A stretch of DNA of 64,000 nucleotides, from contig NZ_JAPIVP010000005.1 in assembly GCF_026239555.1 (NCBI RefSeq), positions 1-64,000 of the forward strand, read 5' to 3'. The translations under genes and the position numbers were made by a program. Source of the DNA: Pedobacter sp. PF22-3. GTDB lineage: Bacteria; Bacteroidota; Bacteroidia; Sphingobacteriales; Sphingobacteriaceae. The notes under the pieces were generated by a model. It was not told the DNA's origin. It ran no database searches and worked only from the letters and a program-made list of their open reading frames with translations. Below, piece by piece: positions 56,501 through 64,000 of this stretch. Each line of letters starts with the position of its first letter. The stretch's first letter is position 1.

Positions 56501-56793
56501 TCTGAAGATAATACAGCATTAATTACATCTGAACTTCCAATGGGCTTGGATTGAGTGGCAAAGCCGATAGAGGAGAATACAATAACTTTAGCGTCCGGTG
56601 AGACTTTAATGGAGAATTTTCCGGTAGCATTAGTTGAGGTGCCTCCCGTGGCTCCCTGAATTTTTACGCTTACGCCAGGGATTGGCAGTTTGTCTTCTGA
56701 AGACGTAACTGTTCCGGTGATAGTTCGCTCCTGTGCCATTGCCGATAGGGCAAAAAACATCCAGATGAACAAACTCGGTAGAAGTTTTTTCAT
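53572..56793 (-). CDS. SusC/RagA-family TonB-dependent transporter (pair 5)
   Basis: A 1073-residue transporter, the longest of the five: signal peptide 1-20; CarboxypepD_reg-like domain about 22-98; EVVVTALG (104-111); plug ending ALYGSRGANGVIMITTKS; barrel ending TRTIGINAKLSF. No STN domain. Its N-terminal domain is nearly that of susC4. It lies next to the M14 peptidase gene and its operon is followed by the M14 fragment, so peptide uptake is possible, but this is only position-based. Confidence 0.92.
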   Translation of the reverse strand: MKKLLPSLFIWMFFALSAMAQERTITGTVTSSEDKLPIPGVSVKIQGATGGTSTNATGKFSIKVSPDAKVIVFSSIGFATQSKPIGSSDVINAVLSSDAKALDEVVVTALGQVRKKNTLSYAAQQVKGEELTLTRSSNAASALSGKVSGLQIIQGNAIGGSTNVVIRGNKSLTGNNQALFVVDGVPVDNSNNNSANQQGGRGGYDYGNAAADINPDDIESVNVLKGAAASALYGSRGANGVIMITTKSRKSKGMGITINSGLTVGTIDKSTFPEYQTEYGAGYSSGYESGDGFLLIDVQGNGVKERVVPTSEDASYGAKFDPNLLVYQWDAFDPYSPNYKKKTPWVAAANNPSTFYETAISNNNNIMLDGASDKGTIKLGYTRSDDRGTLPNSKIIKNILNFGSTYQITDRLTASALANYSKVEGLGRYGSGYSGLNVNQNFRQWYQTNVDMMAQKDAYFRNKQNVTWNWADPSSPEGLVAKYTDNYYWTRYQNYQNDTRSRIFGNASLNYKATDWLNILGRVSLDNYSEFQEERVAVGSQGAASYARTDRSFNETNFDLIANFDKNLTKNLNLKALLGGNIRKSLLNSVFSTTNGGLIVPGLYSISNSVGAVAAPVENYQPKEVDGFFGGATLTYNEFLTLEGTFRRDKSSTLPEGLNAYNYYSVAGSWLFSKQLKDKADWISSGKLRVNYATVGNDAPWGKTKNVYVSQNLFGSSILFAYPFITNNPSLKPEKTESSEIGLEMAFLDNRIGFDASYYLTKTKNQIIPVAVSAATGFTNTYVNAGVIRNNGVEVSLYGSPIKTQDFSWNININWTKNDSKVLELYNDSKNLQLASFQAGISVNATLGQPYGTIQGKDYVYNANGQKVIGADGYYKITTSTTNVIGNINPNWIGGIYNSFKYKNVSLGFLIDIRSGGNVWSLDQFYATYTGILPNTVGLNDLGNPVRNPVTNSGNSGGVILEGVTEDGKVNTKRVVIDANSPTLPQSAFSYDASYVKLREATLTYSFPKAMISKWGPIKGIDLSVFGRNLWIIHKNLPYSDPEENLSSGNAQGIQSGAYPTTRTIGINAKLSF

Positions 56794-57634
56794 AATTAAG
56801 AAGTAGTTTAGTTAATAATTCGCCTAATGTAAGTTTTGAAACTCAGGTTAAAAAACTTTTTTTGATAAATTTTTACCAAAAAACAACAAAACAGATCAAG
56901 AAATCAATAAAAAGACTAACAAGAACTACAAATTTTAAATAATTATGAACTATAAATCATGAAATAAAAATATTTACAACAAAAAAAATAAAAAAACCAC
57001 ATTATTTTAAATATAAAATAAAAATAAACTATAAAAACACCACAATAACTTGAAATTAAAGCCTAATAAATTCAAATTTCAACTTAAAAAAGGAGATTTT
57101 ATTTACTATAAGCAAATAATCGAAAGGTGAAACAGAAATTTACAAGAAAAACAAACTAAAAAATTTAAAATTTAGATATTCACATCTAATAATCGACGTA
57201 TTGTAAAGTTTATTTAACAAAGTAGGCCATGAACACGCCTTGGCAACTTTATTCCTGTATTGATTAATAATCTGTTGTGAAGATTTTTATGAAGGTTTTT
57301 ATTTCACTATCCTTCACCGCATTTAGCGCAGCGGATAGATACATAGAAACAGAGCCTAAAGCTTACCCAATGAAGGTAATTCATTTCAGTACCTATTTTT
57401 ATAGAAAATGCAAACCACGAGGCAGTATAGGGCACTTTAAACATCTTTTGTACTTATAAAGGATCCGATAACCATCGGATCAGCATGGCCATTAAACCTC
57501 ATTAGATGCTTAAAATTAAAAAGTTACATTCTAAATGTAATCGAAATCAGGCCATTAACAAAAAAGGTTTATTTATTTCTATAGTTTATAATGAAGAAAT
57601 GAAGACTCAAAAGTCACTTTAGACAATGAATGCA
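56794..57634. other. Very AT-rich spacer upstream of susC5, no gene seen
   Basis: About 840 bases, extremely AT-rich between 56860 and 57200, with long A-runs. No reading frame, RNA gene or repeat that I can support. A weak -7-like TACATTAG lies at about 56838-56831 on the - strand for susC5. Confidence 0.5.
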
Positions 57635-60127
57635 CTAATATCCACAAAAAATTATATTAGAAAACAATGTTTTTCCACCCTCCCAGAAGTTTCGAAAAAG
57701 CGGATCGTTAGCCAAATAAACTACCTGGCCACGCCCAAAATCCTGTACTCCAATTAAAAGCCCTGCTTTAAGCTCTTCCTTTGCTTTTTTGCCCACTACA
57801 CCGGCCATTAAACTTTTTTCGTTGATTAAACCCACATTCCAGCCTTTAATAAAAGGCTCATAGATTTTACGATCGGTTTTTAAGCTATAATAGGTTTTAC
57901 CGAGCCCATAAGAAAACGGGTGACTGGAATCAAGATCGATCTTATAGATAGCACCAGGAATAGTCGTTTCAAAATCATCCTTATCTTTGTTCTTAAAAAG
58001 AAGTTTACTTGCATCTGTTTTTTCATCTTTTTTTACTGCAGCTTCCTTCTTTTTAATATCGAAGCCTTTTTTATCTAGCACACCTTCAATGGCATCTTCC
58101 ATCAAAATCAGTTTGCCTCCTTTATTTAACCAGGCTGTTAAACCATCGCCAATAAAAGCGCTGTAACTTCCATCTGGCAAAATCAATGTATTTACCTTAT
58201 TAACGTCAAGGTTATTCAAATCTTTGGCATTAATAATAATAGGCGAAAGATTGAGGTCATGCTCAAGAAAAAACCAGGCTTCGCCAAAAGCCAGAGAAGA
58301 AACTTCCATACCTGATACAATGGCGATTTTCGGCTGTTTTAACAATGGATAAACATTAGATCCAAAATCCTTACCTTTCTCTACAAAACCACTGCTTACC
58401 GCCTGAATAGGTTTATCCAACATTTTAGCAATAAAGGCTATTTTATCTTTCATACCCCTTATTATTTTTTCATTTTCTGCTCTCAGTACAATTAGGGTTC
58501 CGGCAGGGTAATCTTTGCCATTTACCGAAAATGGCTGATCGGCCTGCCTCACCTTCACATTTTCTTTTTGCAATGCTGTTAAAACCTGAACATCTTCACT
58601 TGTTCCCCAGCTAAATAGCCAGGCAAGAGGCTTCTCCACTTCCGTATTAATGATCTTAGCTTCCTCAATAGCTGCGAATTTTCCTTTTATACTTTCTTTA
58701 CTGGCATACCCCTTTAATCCGTACACATAGGGCAGGGCCCAGGCCGTAATATCGTAAGTGTTAGAGTCGGTTACAAAGGTTTGTGGTTCCAATAAAACAT
58801 TAGCCAAAACCGCTCTTGGCTGCTGCATATTTACAATTAAATCATTCCGGGCAATGCTAAAATTTTCTTCCTTTTGGGTATCATAATCATAACCTCTTCC
58901 AGTTTTATCGCCTCCAAAGGCAAATTCGATCTTATTTTTAGTTAACAGTTCGGCCAGTTTTTTTAAGCGTGATAAATTGGTCGCTTTTATAATATAACTT
59001 TTATAAATACCCGGGCTATTGGCCAATTCCTGTTGGAAATATTTTTTATACTCTTCTAATAACTTCTGGTGGTTTAAGGAAGTTACTTCGAGGGTAGACA
59101 TGCCTGTGGTAAAATGGTGTGCAATACGGTCTTTTAAAGTTAAGGTATCACCATCATTGGTTACCACTGATAATCCGGCCCTGATACCGCCCTGCTCATA
59201 AGTCATACCAATTGATCCATTGTATAAAGGATAAGTATCTCCGTAAGAGGGATAAAGCAGATCGAAACGTTCTTTGGTAAAATATTGCCAGCCTTCAGCG
59301 TCGAAGTACTTGGCATTGTTTTTACCTACAACCACCTGAAAACCCTTTTGCCAAGATGTAATGTTCTGGTGAACCGGTTCTGCTGCCGGCGCAAAATAGT
59401 ATGGTTCATTATAGCTTTGTTCATGAAAATCGACATGTACCTGTGGCATCCATTGGTTATACAAGGCCAAACGCTGCCGACTTTCAATCTGGGTTTGCCA
59501 GGCCCAGTCGCGGTTTAAATCGAAATAATAATGGTTTGGTCTGCCGCCCGGCCAAGGCTCAATATGCTCCCTGGATGAGGGATCTGAATTTGGCGTTTTC
59601 CCTACTACACTGTTAAAATAATTTACGTAACGATCTCTTCCATCGGGGTTTAAGCAGGGATCAATGACCACAACGGTATTTTTTAACCACTCGGCAGCAG
59701 GCTTATTATCTCCCGAAACTAAAGTGTAAAGCATCTTCATGGCGGTTTCAGTAGAGTTAGCCTCATTACCATGTACATTATAGCTTAACCAAAGTATAGC
59801 AGGCTGATTGCTTAGATCGATAGTGTTATTGGTACCGGTTGCCAGAATTAAATTGTTGGTCCTGACCTGTTCCAGTTTGCTTATATTTTCTGGTGAAGAA
59901 ACAACTGCCACCATTAACGGCCTGCCTTCATTGGTTTTACCATATTCGATCAGCTTCATGTTTTTAGCTGAAGCCGCAGCAGTTTGCCTAAAATAATCAG
60001 CTACTTTATGGTGAGGTGTAAAGTGCGAACCTAATTCATAACCTAAAAATTCATCAGGAGATTTTATTTGTGCATGTGAAGCAAGTGCTCCAATAAAAAA
60101 CAGATAGAACGCTAGGATTTTTTTCAT
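57635..60127 (-). CDS. Secreted M14-family zinc carboxypeptidase with C-terminal amidotransferase-like domain
   Basis: An 830-residue exported protein (signal peptide 1-19, ASHAQ). The M14 metallopeptidase domain covers about 30-370: zinc ligands H119 and E122 in VHGNEANSTE, third ligand H235 in HVDFHEQ, substrate residues in NPDGRDRY and NRDWAW, and the catalytic Glu in TYEQGG. The C-terminal part (about 590-830) looks like a class I glutamine amidotransferase/DJ-1-like fold (KIAIVSGMEVSSLAFGEAWF). It cleaves C-terminal residues or peptides outside the inner membrane. Monocistronic. A decayed copy of its C-terminal part lies at 51741-51890. Confidence 0.9.
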   Translation of the reverse strand: MKKILAFYLFFIGALASHAQIKSPDEFLGYELGSHFTPHHKVADYFRQTAAASAKNMKLIEYGKTNEGRPLMVAVVSSPENISKLEQVRTNNLILATGTNNTIDLSNQPAILWLSYNVHGNEANSTETAMKMLYTLVSGDNKPAAEWLKNTVVVIDPCLNPDGRDRYVNYFNSVVGKTPNSDPSSREHIEPWPGGRPNHYYFDLNRDWAWQTQIESRQRLALYNQWMPQVHVDFHEQSYNEPYYFAPAAEPVHQNITSWQKGFQVVVGKNNAKYFDAEGWQYFTKERFDLLYPSYGDTYPLYNGSIGMTYEQGGIRAGLSVVTNDGDTLTLKDRIAHHFTTGMSTLEVTSLNHQKLLEEYKKYFQQELANSPGIYKSYIIKATNLSRLKKLAELLTKNKIEFAFGGDKTGRGYDYDTQKEENFSIARNDLIVNMQQPRAVLANVLLEPQTFVTDSNTYDITAWALPYVYGLKGYASKESIKGKFAAIEEAKIINTEVEKPLAWLFSWGTSEDVQVLTALQKENVKVRQADQPFSVNGKDYPAGTLIVLRAENEKIIRGMKDKIAFIAKMLDKPIQAVSSGFVEKGKDFGSNVYPLLKQPKIAIVSGMEVSSLAFGEAWFFLEHDLNLSPIIINAKDLNNLDVNKVNTLILPDGSYSAFIGDGLTAWLNKGGKLILMEDAIEGVLDKKGFDIKKKEAAVKKDEKTDASKLLFKNKDKDDFETTIPGAIYKIDLDSSHPFSYGLGKTYYSLKTDRKIYEPFIKGWNVGLINEKSLMAGVVGKKAKEELKAGLLIGVQDFGRGQVVYLANDPLFRNFWEGGKTLFSNIIFCGY

Positions 60128-60152
60128 TTGACTTTGGTTTGCTTAGGTTACA

Positions 60153-60160
60153 AATCTATT
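60153..60160 (-). promoter_or_regulatory. -7 box of the M14 gene
   Basis: On the - strand TAGATTTG, a perfect TAnnTTTG, about 26 bases upstream of the ATG. No well-spaced -33 TTTG is present. Confidence 0.4.
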
Positions 60161-60278
60161 CTACGATAGCCAAACTGAGTGGTTTAAGTGCAAATTTGGC
60201 TTCTTCGAAAAAATAATTTTATCTAATGTACTAATTTTGCTTTTTGTTACTGCAAAAGCTTAAAAGTGAGTAAATAAA

Positions 60279-60312
60279 AATGCTTCCAAACTTAAAAAAG
60301 TGAAGAAGCATT
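60279..60312 (-). terminator. Terminator after the DUF5977 gene
   Basis: On the - strand AATGCTTCTTCACTT, loop, AAGTTTGGAAGCATT, then T-rich, about 35 bases after the stop. Confidence 0.65.
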
Positions 60313-60346
60313 AAATGTAGAGAAGAAATAATATTAAATCAAGTAG

Positions 60347-61435
60347 TTATTGTGAGCAAAGCGTGTAACCTAGAACTGCGCCACTTAATACTTGAAATAT
60401 TCTAACTCCCGATTCATTTATTGATGAATTTATAACATATAAAAATTTGTAATCACCATCTCCAGCTCTAGTGTCGCCAGTTGAAGATAAATAAGCTGGG
60501 ATGTAGCCATTATTATTATTAAGATCAAAATCCTCTCGCAACCAAATAAATGAAGATACTTCCCCAGAGGTATCACATGCGCCATTTGGGCGAAGTGTTA
60601 CACGATATCTTTTTCTAACTTCAGTACATGTACCATTATTATTTGCAAAATTTTGACCATTTGCATTTGCATCATTTAATGCAAGCTGATCAGCTGCAGA
60701 CTGAGAACTTGCACTATAAGTACCTGCTGCTACAGTATATGTTACGATAGAACCTGCATACCCTGTCCCACAATTTCTGGTATAACTTGTTGATAATTGA
60801 GCATTATAATATGCTGTATTACATTGACCATTAGCATTAGCATAAGCCTGACCATTTGCATTAACAGCATTTATTGCCAATTGATCTGCAGCTGATTGAG
60901 AACTTGCACTATAAGTACCTGCTGCTACAGTATATGTTACGATAGAACCTATTTTTCCTGGACCACAATTGTTTTTTGTAAAAGATCCTGATTTTGCTAC
61001 ATTATAAACGGTGGTTTGTGCCGGTGTAGTCGGCTTAACGGTTATTGTAACTGACTTTTGAAAAGAATTTGAAGTGCCTTGTAAGTCATTAATTATTGTG
61101 CACTTAAAATACAAAGTAACAGTAATGGGTTGATCAATGCTGTTTGAAATTTTAAAAGTAAATTTACTTGGCGAACTACTGGTTTGACTATAAGCTTGGG
61201 TATAAGTTAAATCTGTCAAATCTAGATAAAGCCCATAGCCTGCAGCAGGAGAACTTGTAGAAGTAAAATTAGGCTGGTATGAAATAGTCCCAAAATGCAT
61301 ACTTGCAAATTCACCTGAACCAGTTAATGTTACAATACCGTTATTCTCAACGGTTTGAGGCGAAGGGGTAAGTGTTTGAGAGTAGCTCAAAAAGAAACAT
61401 AACATAGCCGTTCCTATTAGAAAGAGTTTTTTCAT
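60347..61435 (-). CDS. Secreted DUF5977-repeat protein
   Basis: A 362-residue exported protein (signal peptide 1-19, SYSQ). The first 135 residues form a beta-rich domain. Then come two DUF5977-type repeats (about 143-205 and 209-270): each has a Cys near the start (KNNCGPG, TRNCGTG), the stretch VTYTVAAGTYSASSQSAADQ and an end with ANANG/ANNNG and Cys. The C-terminal 90 residues (RYRVTLRPNGACDTSGE) are unassigned. The two repeats share a run of about 54 identical bases, so the duplication is recent or kept alike by conversion. It follows the barrel gene by 46 bases, so the two probably act together at the surface. Confidence 0.75.
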   Translation of the reverse strand: MKKLFLIGTAMLCFFLSYSQTLTPSPQTVENNGIVTLTGSGEFASMHFGTISYQPNFTSTSSPAAGYGLYLDLTDLTYTQAYSQTSSSPSKFTFKISNSIDQPITVTLYFKCTIINDLQGTSNSFQKSVTITVKPTTPAQTTVYNVAKSGSFTKNNCGPGKIGSIVTYTVAAGTYSASSQSAADQLAINAVNANGQAYANANGQCNTAYYNAQLSTSYTRNCGTGYAGSIVTYTVAAGTYSASSQSAADQLALNDANANGQNFANNNGTCTEVRKRYRVTLRPNGACDTSGEVSSFIWLREDFDLNNNNGYIPAYLSSTGDTRAGDGDYKFLYVINSSINESGVRIFQVLSGAVLGYTLCSQ

Positions 61436-61481
61436 TTTTATTTGTTAATTTAGTGTTGCCTAAGATAATATTTTTTATGTA

Positions 61482-64000
61482 TTATTTCATGTCATTAAAT
61501 TTTATACTAGCACCTAGCAAAAAATACCTGCTAATGTTGGAATACTTTACCGTTTGAATATATGATCCGGAAATATTATTATTAACATAATGATAAGAAT
61601 TAAACACATCATATGCCTTTAACCAAATTGCAGCAGATTTTTTCAAAAAAGTTCTTCGTATTTCTGCATTCGTAGCAAAACTAAAATTCTTACTGATGCT
61701 ATAGTTAAAATTCAGAAATGGATTTATGCTAAATTCAAATTTTAAATAATTTAATGAAATTTTATCCGTATAAATTATATTAATCTGATTGCCATTACTG
61801 TTTTGGTAGGTATATTTTGAATAGACGCTTGAAATAAAAGGAGAAATCGACAATATACTTTTTATAATATTTAAATTACTTGATAATGAATGACTTATAC
61901 CATGATTTTTACTAACCTGCCTAACTTGATTTAGGCTTATTGGTTGTTCCTGATAATTTCCTAATAGTCGGTAAACTAAATTATTTCCATTAGTAAAGTT
62001 TTTTGAGAAAGAAATTGAAATATCAGCATTCGTAGCTTTCCCCAAATTTTCAACAATGGTTGTTTGTGTTTCTCCTGGTGATGCATTTATTGAGAATCCG
62101 ATCTTAGATCGATATTGTTCAATATTTGCATTAAAAATTAAACTCATAGAATCTGTTTTTTTTAAGTCGTATGTAAACTCTAGACGATCTTGTAACTCTG
62201 CTTTTAATTTTGTGTTACCCTTTGAAAAGGAAATTATATCAAAAGAATTATTAGTCCCTGTTAATTGTAGAACGTTTGGATAATTTGTTTTTTTTAAATA
62301 ATGAAATAACAGGTTTCTATCTTTAGTAATTTTATAGTCAAATACAAAGCTCGCGTCTAAATTCCAAAGCGCTTCTTTTCTACCTTCATCAAAGTCTCTA
62401 AAATTTAACAATCCATTAACAGAACTTTCTAAGCTAAACTCATTAAAACGATTAAAAACCTTTATACCAGGAGAGAAATATTGGTAGTTCAATGCGTTTC
62501 TTTTTTGGCTATTACTTAAAGAATCACTAAGCAGAATCTCTTGAAAATGTAGACTTTCATATTTATAATTCATTAGAAAACTAATGTATCCGCTTTCTGA
62601 AAAAGGTTCGATAAAATAGCTATTATTTGCAAATTGCTTTTTAACTGCTTCCCTTTGTCCATCTACAAAGTACTTTATAGTTAAATTATTTGAATAATTA
62701 TCAACTATATTTTCCTCATTGAATCTGTATTTATTAGTACCGAAAATTAATTCGTTATTAAATGACCTCCCTCTTTTTTTCGAAAATAATTTTTGGTATG
62801 ATAAATTGCTTAAAATAGTTTCATTAACAGAACCAGAAGCTTTGTATAGATTTGAAATATTTAGGCTATTGTTTGAATTTACAAAATAATTCAGCGAGTC
62901 TAATTTTTTGCTGTTTTCATAATCCAATGTTTGTGTAAATTTTAAAACATTTTGCGAGTCTATTTTGTAAATCATATTAACACTTGTCCCTTCAAATGAG
63001 AATGTCTTTATTTTGGAAGAATTAAATGTATTTGAAAATTGATTAAATTCTTCATCTTTCCGATAAGATTCTGATTTGAACTTTAATCGACTTATTTTGG
63101 GTTTTATGTAAACTGATAACTCAATTTTCCTATTGTAAAAGAGATTTCTGTAGCTTATTCTTGAACTGTAGTTTGATGTGTTATTACTGCTCGCAGAAAA
63201 ACTAATTTTTGGTTCTGAAAAACTGTCACCTACATTTAAATTATTGGAATTTAGATTTAATGATATCTGTTCATCCTTTTTATAGGTATAAAGATCAACT
63301 GTCCCGATATACCTCTTCAAAGTACCTATCCCTAAACTCGCATTACCAAATTTTCCCTTGTTAAACTTTTCTTTAAATTTCAAGTTTACTTTAACAGCTG
63401 GGTTTAGTAAAGTCGTATTAGTCAGAGAGTCGATATCTGTCTCTATTACTTCTATATTATTAAGGATAAGTGCTGGCAGATTTTTATAAATTTCTGTATT
63501 ATTTTTTCCAAAAAAATCACCTCCATTAACTAACAAATCAGTAACTGGCTTACCCTTATAGAATAACTTACCATTATTGTCTTTATAAAAGCCTATATTT
63601 TTCGAGAACAAATCATCAATCATTATATATCTCTCAAATTTTTTATCCGAGAAGTCAATATTTGTAGTATCTCGATACCTCTTTCTTTTTCTTATTAATA
63701 CCTCATTTAGATTAATCCCCTCTGGTTTTAATCTAAATTCCCCTAACTCGTTTTTTATACTTAGGCTAGTTAATTCCAACTTCGAACTAAAAGCGTGATA
63801 ATCCTTCATACTTACCTCAAGTAAATTCGAAACTAATAATAAATTGATAGGTATCTTAAATTTACCTAAACTGTCACTCACAAAATACCCTGTCTTTTTC
63901 TTATCAGAATATATTAAGATATTAGCGGTCTTAATCGGGTTACTCGTCACATCATCAATGACTATACCTGTGAGATACTTACCTTGGGAATAAGATCGAA
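61482..64000 (-). CDS. Outer-membrane beta-barrel protein with CarboxypepD_reg-like domain (5' end outside window)
   Basis: A large partial protein. The frame stays open past an internal GTG at 63950 and reads SYSQGKYLTGIVIDDVTSNP up to the edge, which looks like the end of a signal peptide followed by a CarboxypepD_reg-like domain; so the true start lies just beyond 64000. After this come a plug-like region (YKGKPVTDLLVNGGDFFGKN, ILNNIEVIETDIDS) and a long barrel part with alternating polar and aromatic strands. It resembles TonB-dependent-receptor-like barrels of Bacteroidota but not SusC. It is cotranscribed with the DUF5977 protein. Cargo unknown. Confidence 0.75.
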   Translation of the reverse strand, partial: RSYSQGKYLTGIVIDDVTSNPIKTANILIYSDKKKTGYFVSDSLGKFKIPINLLLVSNLLEVSMKDYHAFSSKLELTSLSIKNELGEFRLKPEGINLNEVLIRKRKRYRDTTNIDFSDKKFERYIMIDDLFSKNIGFYKDNNGKLFYKGKPVTDLLVNGGDFFGKNNTEIYKNLPALILNNIEVIETDIDSLTNTTLLNPAVKVNLKFKEKFNKGKFGNASLGIGTLKRYIGTVDLYTYKKDEQISLNLNSNNLNVGDSFSEPKISFSASSNNTSNYSSRISYRNLFYNRKIELSVYIKPKISRLKFKSESYRKDEEFNQFSNTFNSSKIKTFSFEGTSVNMIYKIDSQNVLKFTQTLDYENSKKLDSLNYFVNSNNSLNISNLYKASGSVNETILSNLSYQKLFSKKRGRSFNNELIFGTNKYRFNEENIVDNYSNNLTIKYFVDGQREAVKKQFANNSYFIEPFSESGYISFLMNYKYESLHFQEILLSDSLSNSQKRNALNYQYFSPGIKVFNRFNEFSLESSVNGLLNFRDFDEGRKEALWNLDASFVFDYKITKDRNLLFHYLKKTNYPNVLQLTGTNNSFDIISFSKGNTKLKAELQDRLEFTYDLKKTDSMSLIFNANIEQYRSKIGFSINASPGETQTTIVENLGKATNADISISFSKNFTNGNNLVYRLLGNYQEQPISLNQVRQVSKNHGISHSLSSNLNIIKSILSISPFISSVYSKYTYQNSNGNQINIIYTDKISLNYLKFEFSINPFLNFNYSISKNFSFATNAEIRRTFLKKSAAIWLKAYDVFNSYHYVNNNISGSYIQTVKYSNISRYFLLGASIKFNDMK

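Noticed and set aside
27928..56793. Reading the SusCD array as a classical polysaccharide utilisation locus
   Set aside because: No glycoside hydrolase, lyase, sulfatase or hybrid sensor gene is present in the window, so a glycan target cannot be claimed.
57277..57459. 60-residue open frame upstream of the M14 gene region
   Set aside because: It lies in AT-rich spacer with no family pattern and no promoter that I can support.

Overview
The window reads as chromosome of a Bacteroidota bacterium of the family Sphingobacteriaceae, most likely Pedobacter or a close relative. The basis is five SusC/SusD outer-membrane pairs, Bacteroidota promoters (TTTG at -33, TAnnTTTG at -7), few Shine-Dalgarno sites, many lipoproteins with a Cys-Lys-Lys start, and GIN, DUF6266, DUF5977 and DUF1735-type proteins. 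Species cannot be fixed from sequence reading alone.

Region 1 (1-17.7 kb) is the most unusual part. On the + strand lie a stand-alone HSDR_N-type nuclease (326-1390) and an operon of a membrane PLD-like protein, a vWA-like secreted protein, a small Cys-rich lipoprotein and a thermonuclease-type lipoprotein (1848-5512). Facing them on the - strand is an eight-gene operon (17649-6916): vWA-like lipoprotein, small membrane protein, tubulin/FtsZ-like GTPase, giant Hsp70/actin-like protein, a second degenerate actin-like protein with a Pro-rich tail, two TerD-family proteins and an OmpA-domain protein. A small two-TM protein follows. All three transcription units carry the same 16-bp palindrome (consensus TTACGG-N4-CCGTAA), exactly 21 bp upstream of a perfect TA[C/G]TTTTG -7 box. 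That places it at about -41, as for a class II activator. I read the three units as one co-activated envelope-stress or defence system. Between the convergent units lie a ten-unit 11-bp tandem repeat, an inverted repeat and a decayed DUF6266 gene.

Region 2 (18-27.9 kb) is housekeeping and accessory: a serine beta-lactamase-like hydrolase; two near-identical GIN-domain genes, each behind an ECF-sigma-like promoter, flanking an aldo/keto reductase-AraC pair; tRNA-Arg(CCU) beside a GIY-YIG nuclease relic and a broken tRNA-Arg(UCU) interrupted by a short palindromic repeat; metG; an LD-carboxypeptidase gene; and a DoxX gene.

Region 3 (27.9-56.8 kb) is an array of five susC-susD operons, all on the - strand. 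Some carry extra surface lipoproteins (DUF1735-like, Ig-like, lipid-binding). No glycoside hydrolase, ECF/anti-sigma pair or hybrid sensor lies among them, and no SusC has an STN domain, so substrate and regulation are not evident. Strong hairpin terminators separate the operons.

Region 4 (57.6-64 kb) has a secreted M14 metallopeptidase, whose C-terminal region is also present as a decayed fragment at 51.7-51.9 kb, then a DUF5977-repeat secreted protein and an outer-membrane barrel gene that runs off the window end.
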